Source: Actinomycetes bacterium (GTDB lineage: Bacteria; Actinomycetota; Coriobacteriia; Coriobacteriales; Eggerthellaceae). From it: DNA of 5,219 nucleotides. The position numbers were made by a program, and so were the translations under genes. Below the pieces are notes generated by a model. It saw nothing but the letters and a program-made list of their open reading frames with translations. It ran no database searches and was not told where the DNA came from. The DNA lies in contig JAEWQO010000023.1 of the NCBI GenBank assembly GCA_023460315.1, positions 1 to 5,219 on the forward strand, given 5' to 3'. The first letter of the stretch is position 1. Every line of letters starts with the position of its first letter. Positions 5,193-5,219 of the stretch are shown here, one piece after another.

Positions 5193-5219
5193 CCGTGTCC
5201 GTGAAAACGATACAGGTCA
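5193..5219. repeat. Terminal inverted repeat of IS3-b (orfA end)
   Basis: Read inward from 5219 it begins TGACCTGTATCG and ends ACGGACACGG, matching the other end at the outer eight and inner ten bases. It finishes exactly at the last base of the window. Confidence 0.88.

Larger units (their letters stand above)
2522..5219 (-). mobile_element. IS3-b: IS3-family element with both ends, interrupted by IS256 copy B
   Basis: Matching terminal repeats at 2522-2548 and 5193-5219 define the element. Inside are orfA, a frameshift heptamer and a split orfB, all on the minus strand. Removing IS256 copy B and one copy of the duplicated target leaves about 1.32 kb, normal for the family. The right-hand end coincides with the last base of the window, so the 3-bp target duplication (expected match for GAT at 2519-2521) cannot be checked. 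The left end interrupts the orfB frame of IS3-a, so this element arrived later. Confidence 0.9.

Overview
The window is a pile-up of insertion sequences (ISs) with almost no host gene content left between them. Two IS256-family transposases, both apparently intact, and two IS3-family elements account for nearly all of it. The GC-rich IS256 genes, the GTG starts and the general look of these transposases suggest a gut-type actinobacterium, possibly a coriobacterium. That is a weak inference, because no housekeeping gene is present. I see no tRNA, rRNA, CRISPR array, defence operon or metabolic gene.

Layout. 1-1255: the main part of IS256 copy A (transposase 39-1202, plus strand), with its right terminal repeat at 1234-1255; its left end lies outside the window. 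1256-1773: the only non-IS DNA. It holds a short orphan reading frame that looks like the 3' end of a gene (1318-1431), a strong hairpin terminator (1445-1485), an AT-rich leader, and the first codons of a plus-strand gene (from 1688) cut off at about 1773. 1774-2521: the 3' part of an IS3-family element ('IS3-a') with an orfB lacking its N-terminus. 2522-5219: a second IS3-family element ('IS3-b') with both terminal inverted repeats, orfA, a -1 frameshift heptamer, and an orfB split in two. 2831-4200: IS256 copy B, which does the splitting, complete with inverted repeats, an 11-bp direct repeat of target DNA, a promoter-like sequence and an intact transposase on the minus strand.

The order of events can be read from the interruptions. 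A host gene was broken by IS3-a, IS3-a was broken by IS3-b, and the orfB of IS3-b was broken by IS256 copy B. This is nesting three elements deep. IS256 copy A sits beside the nest in the opposite orientation and is about three-quarters identical to copy B in protein. Only the two IS256 transposases look able to make full-length protein. IS3-b keeps its ends and could at most be moved by a transposase supplied in trans.

No new multi-gene system is visible. The points most worth a second look are the dated nesting, the replacement of tyrosines by cysteines in copy A, the truncated host gene at 1688, and the fact that the window ends exactly on an IS terminus.
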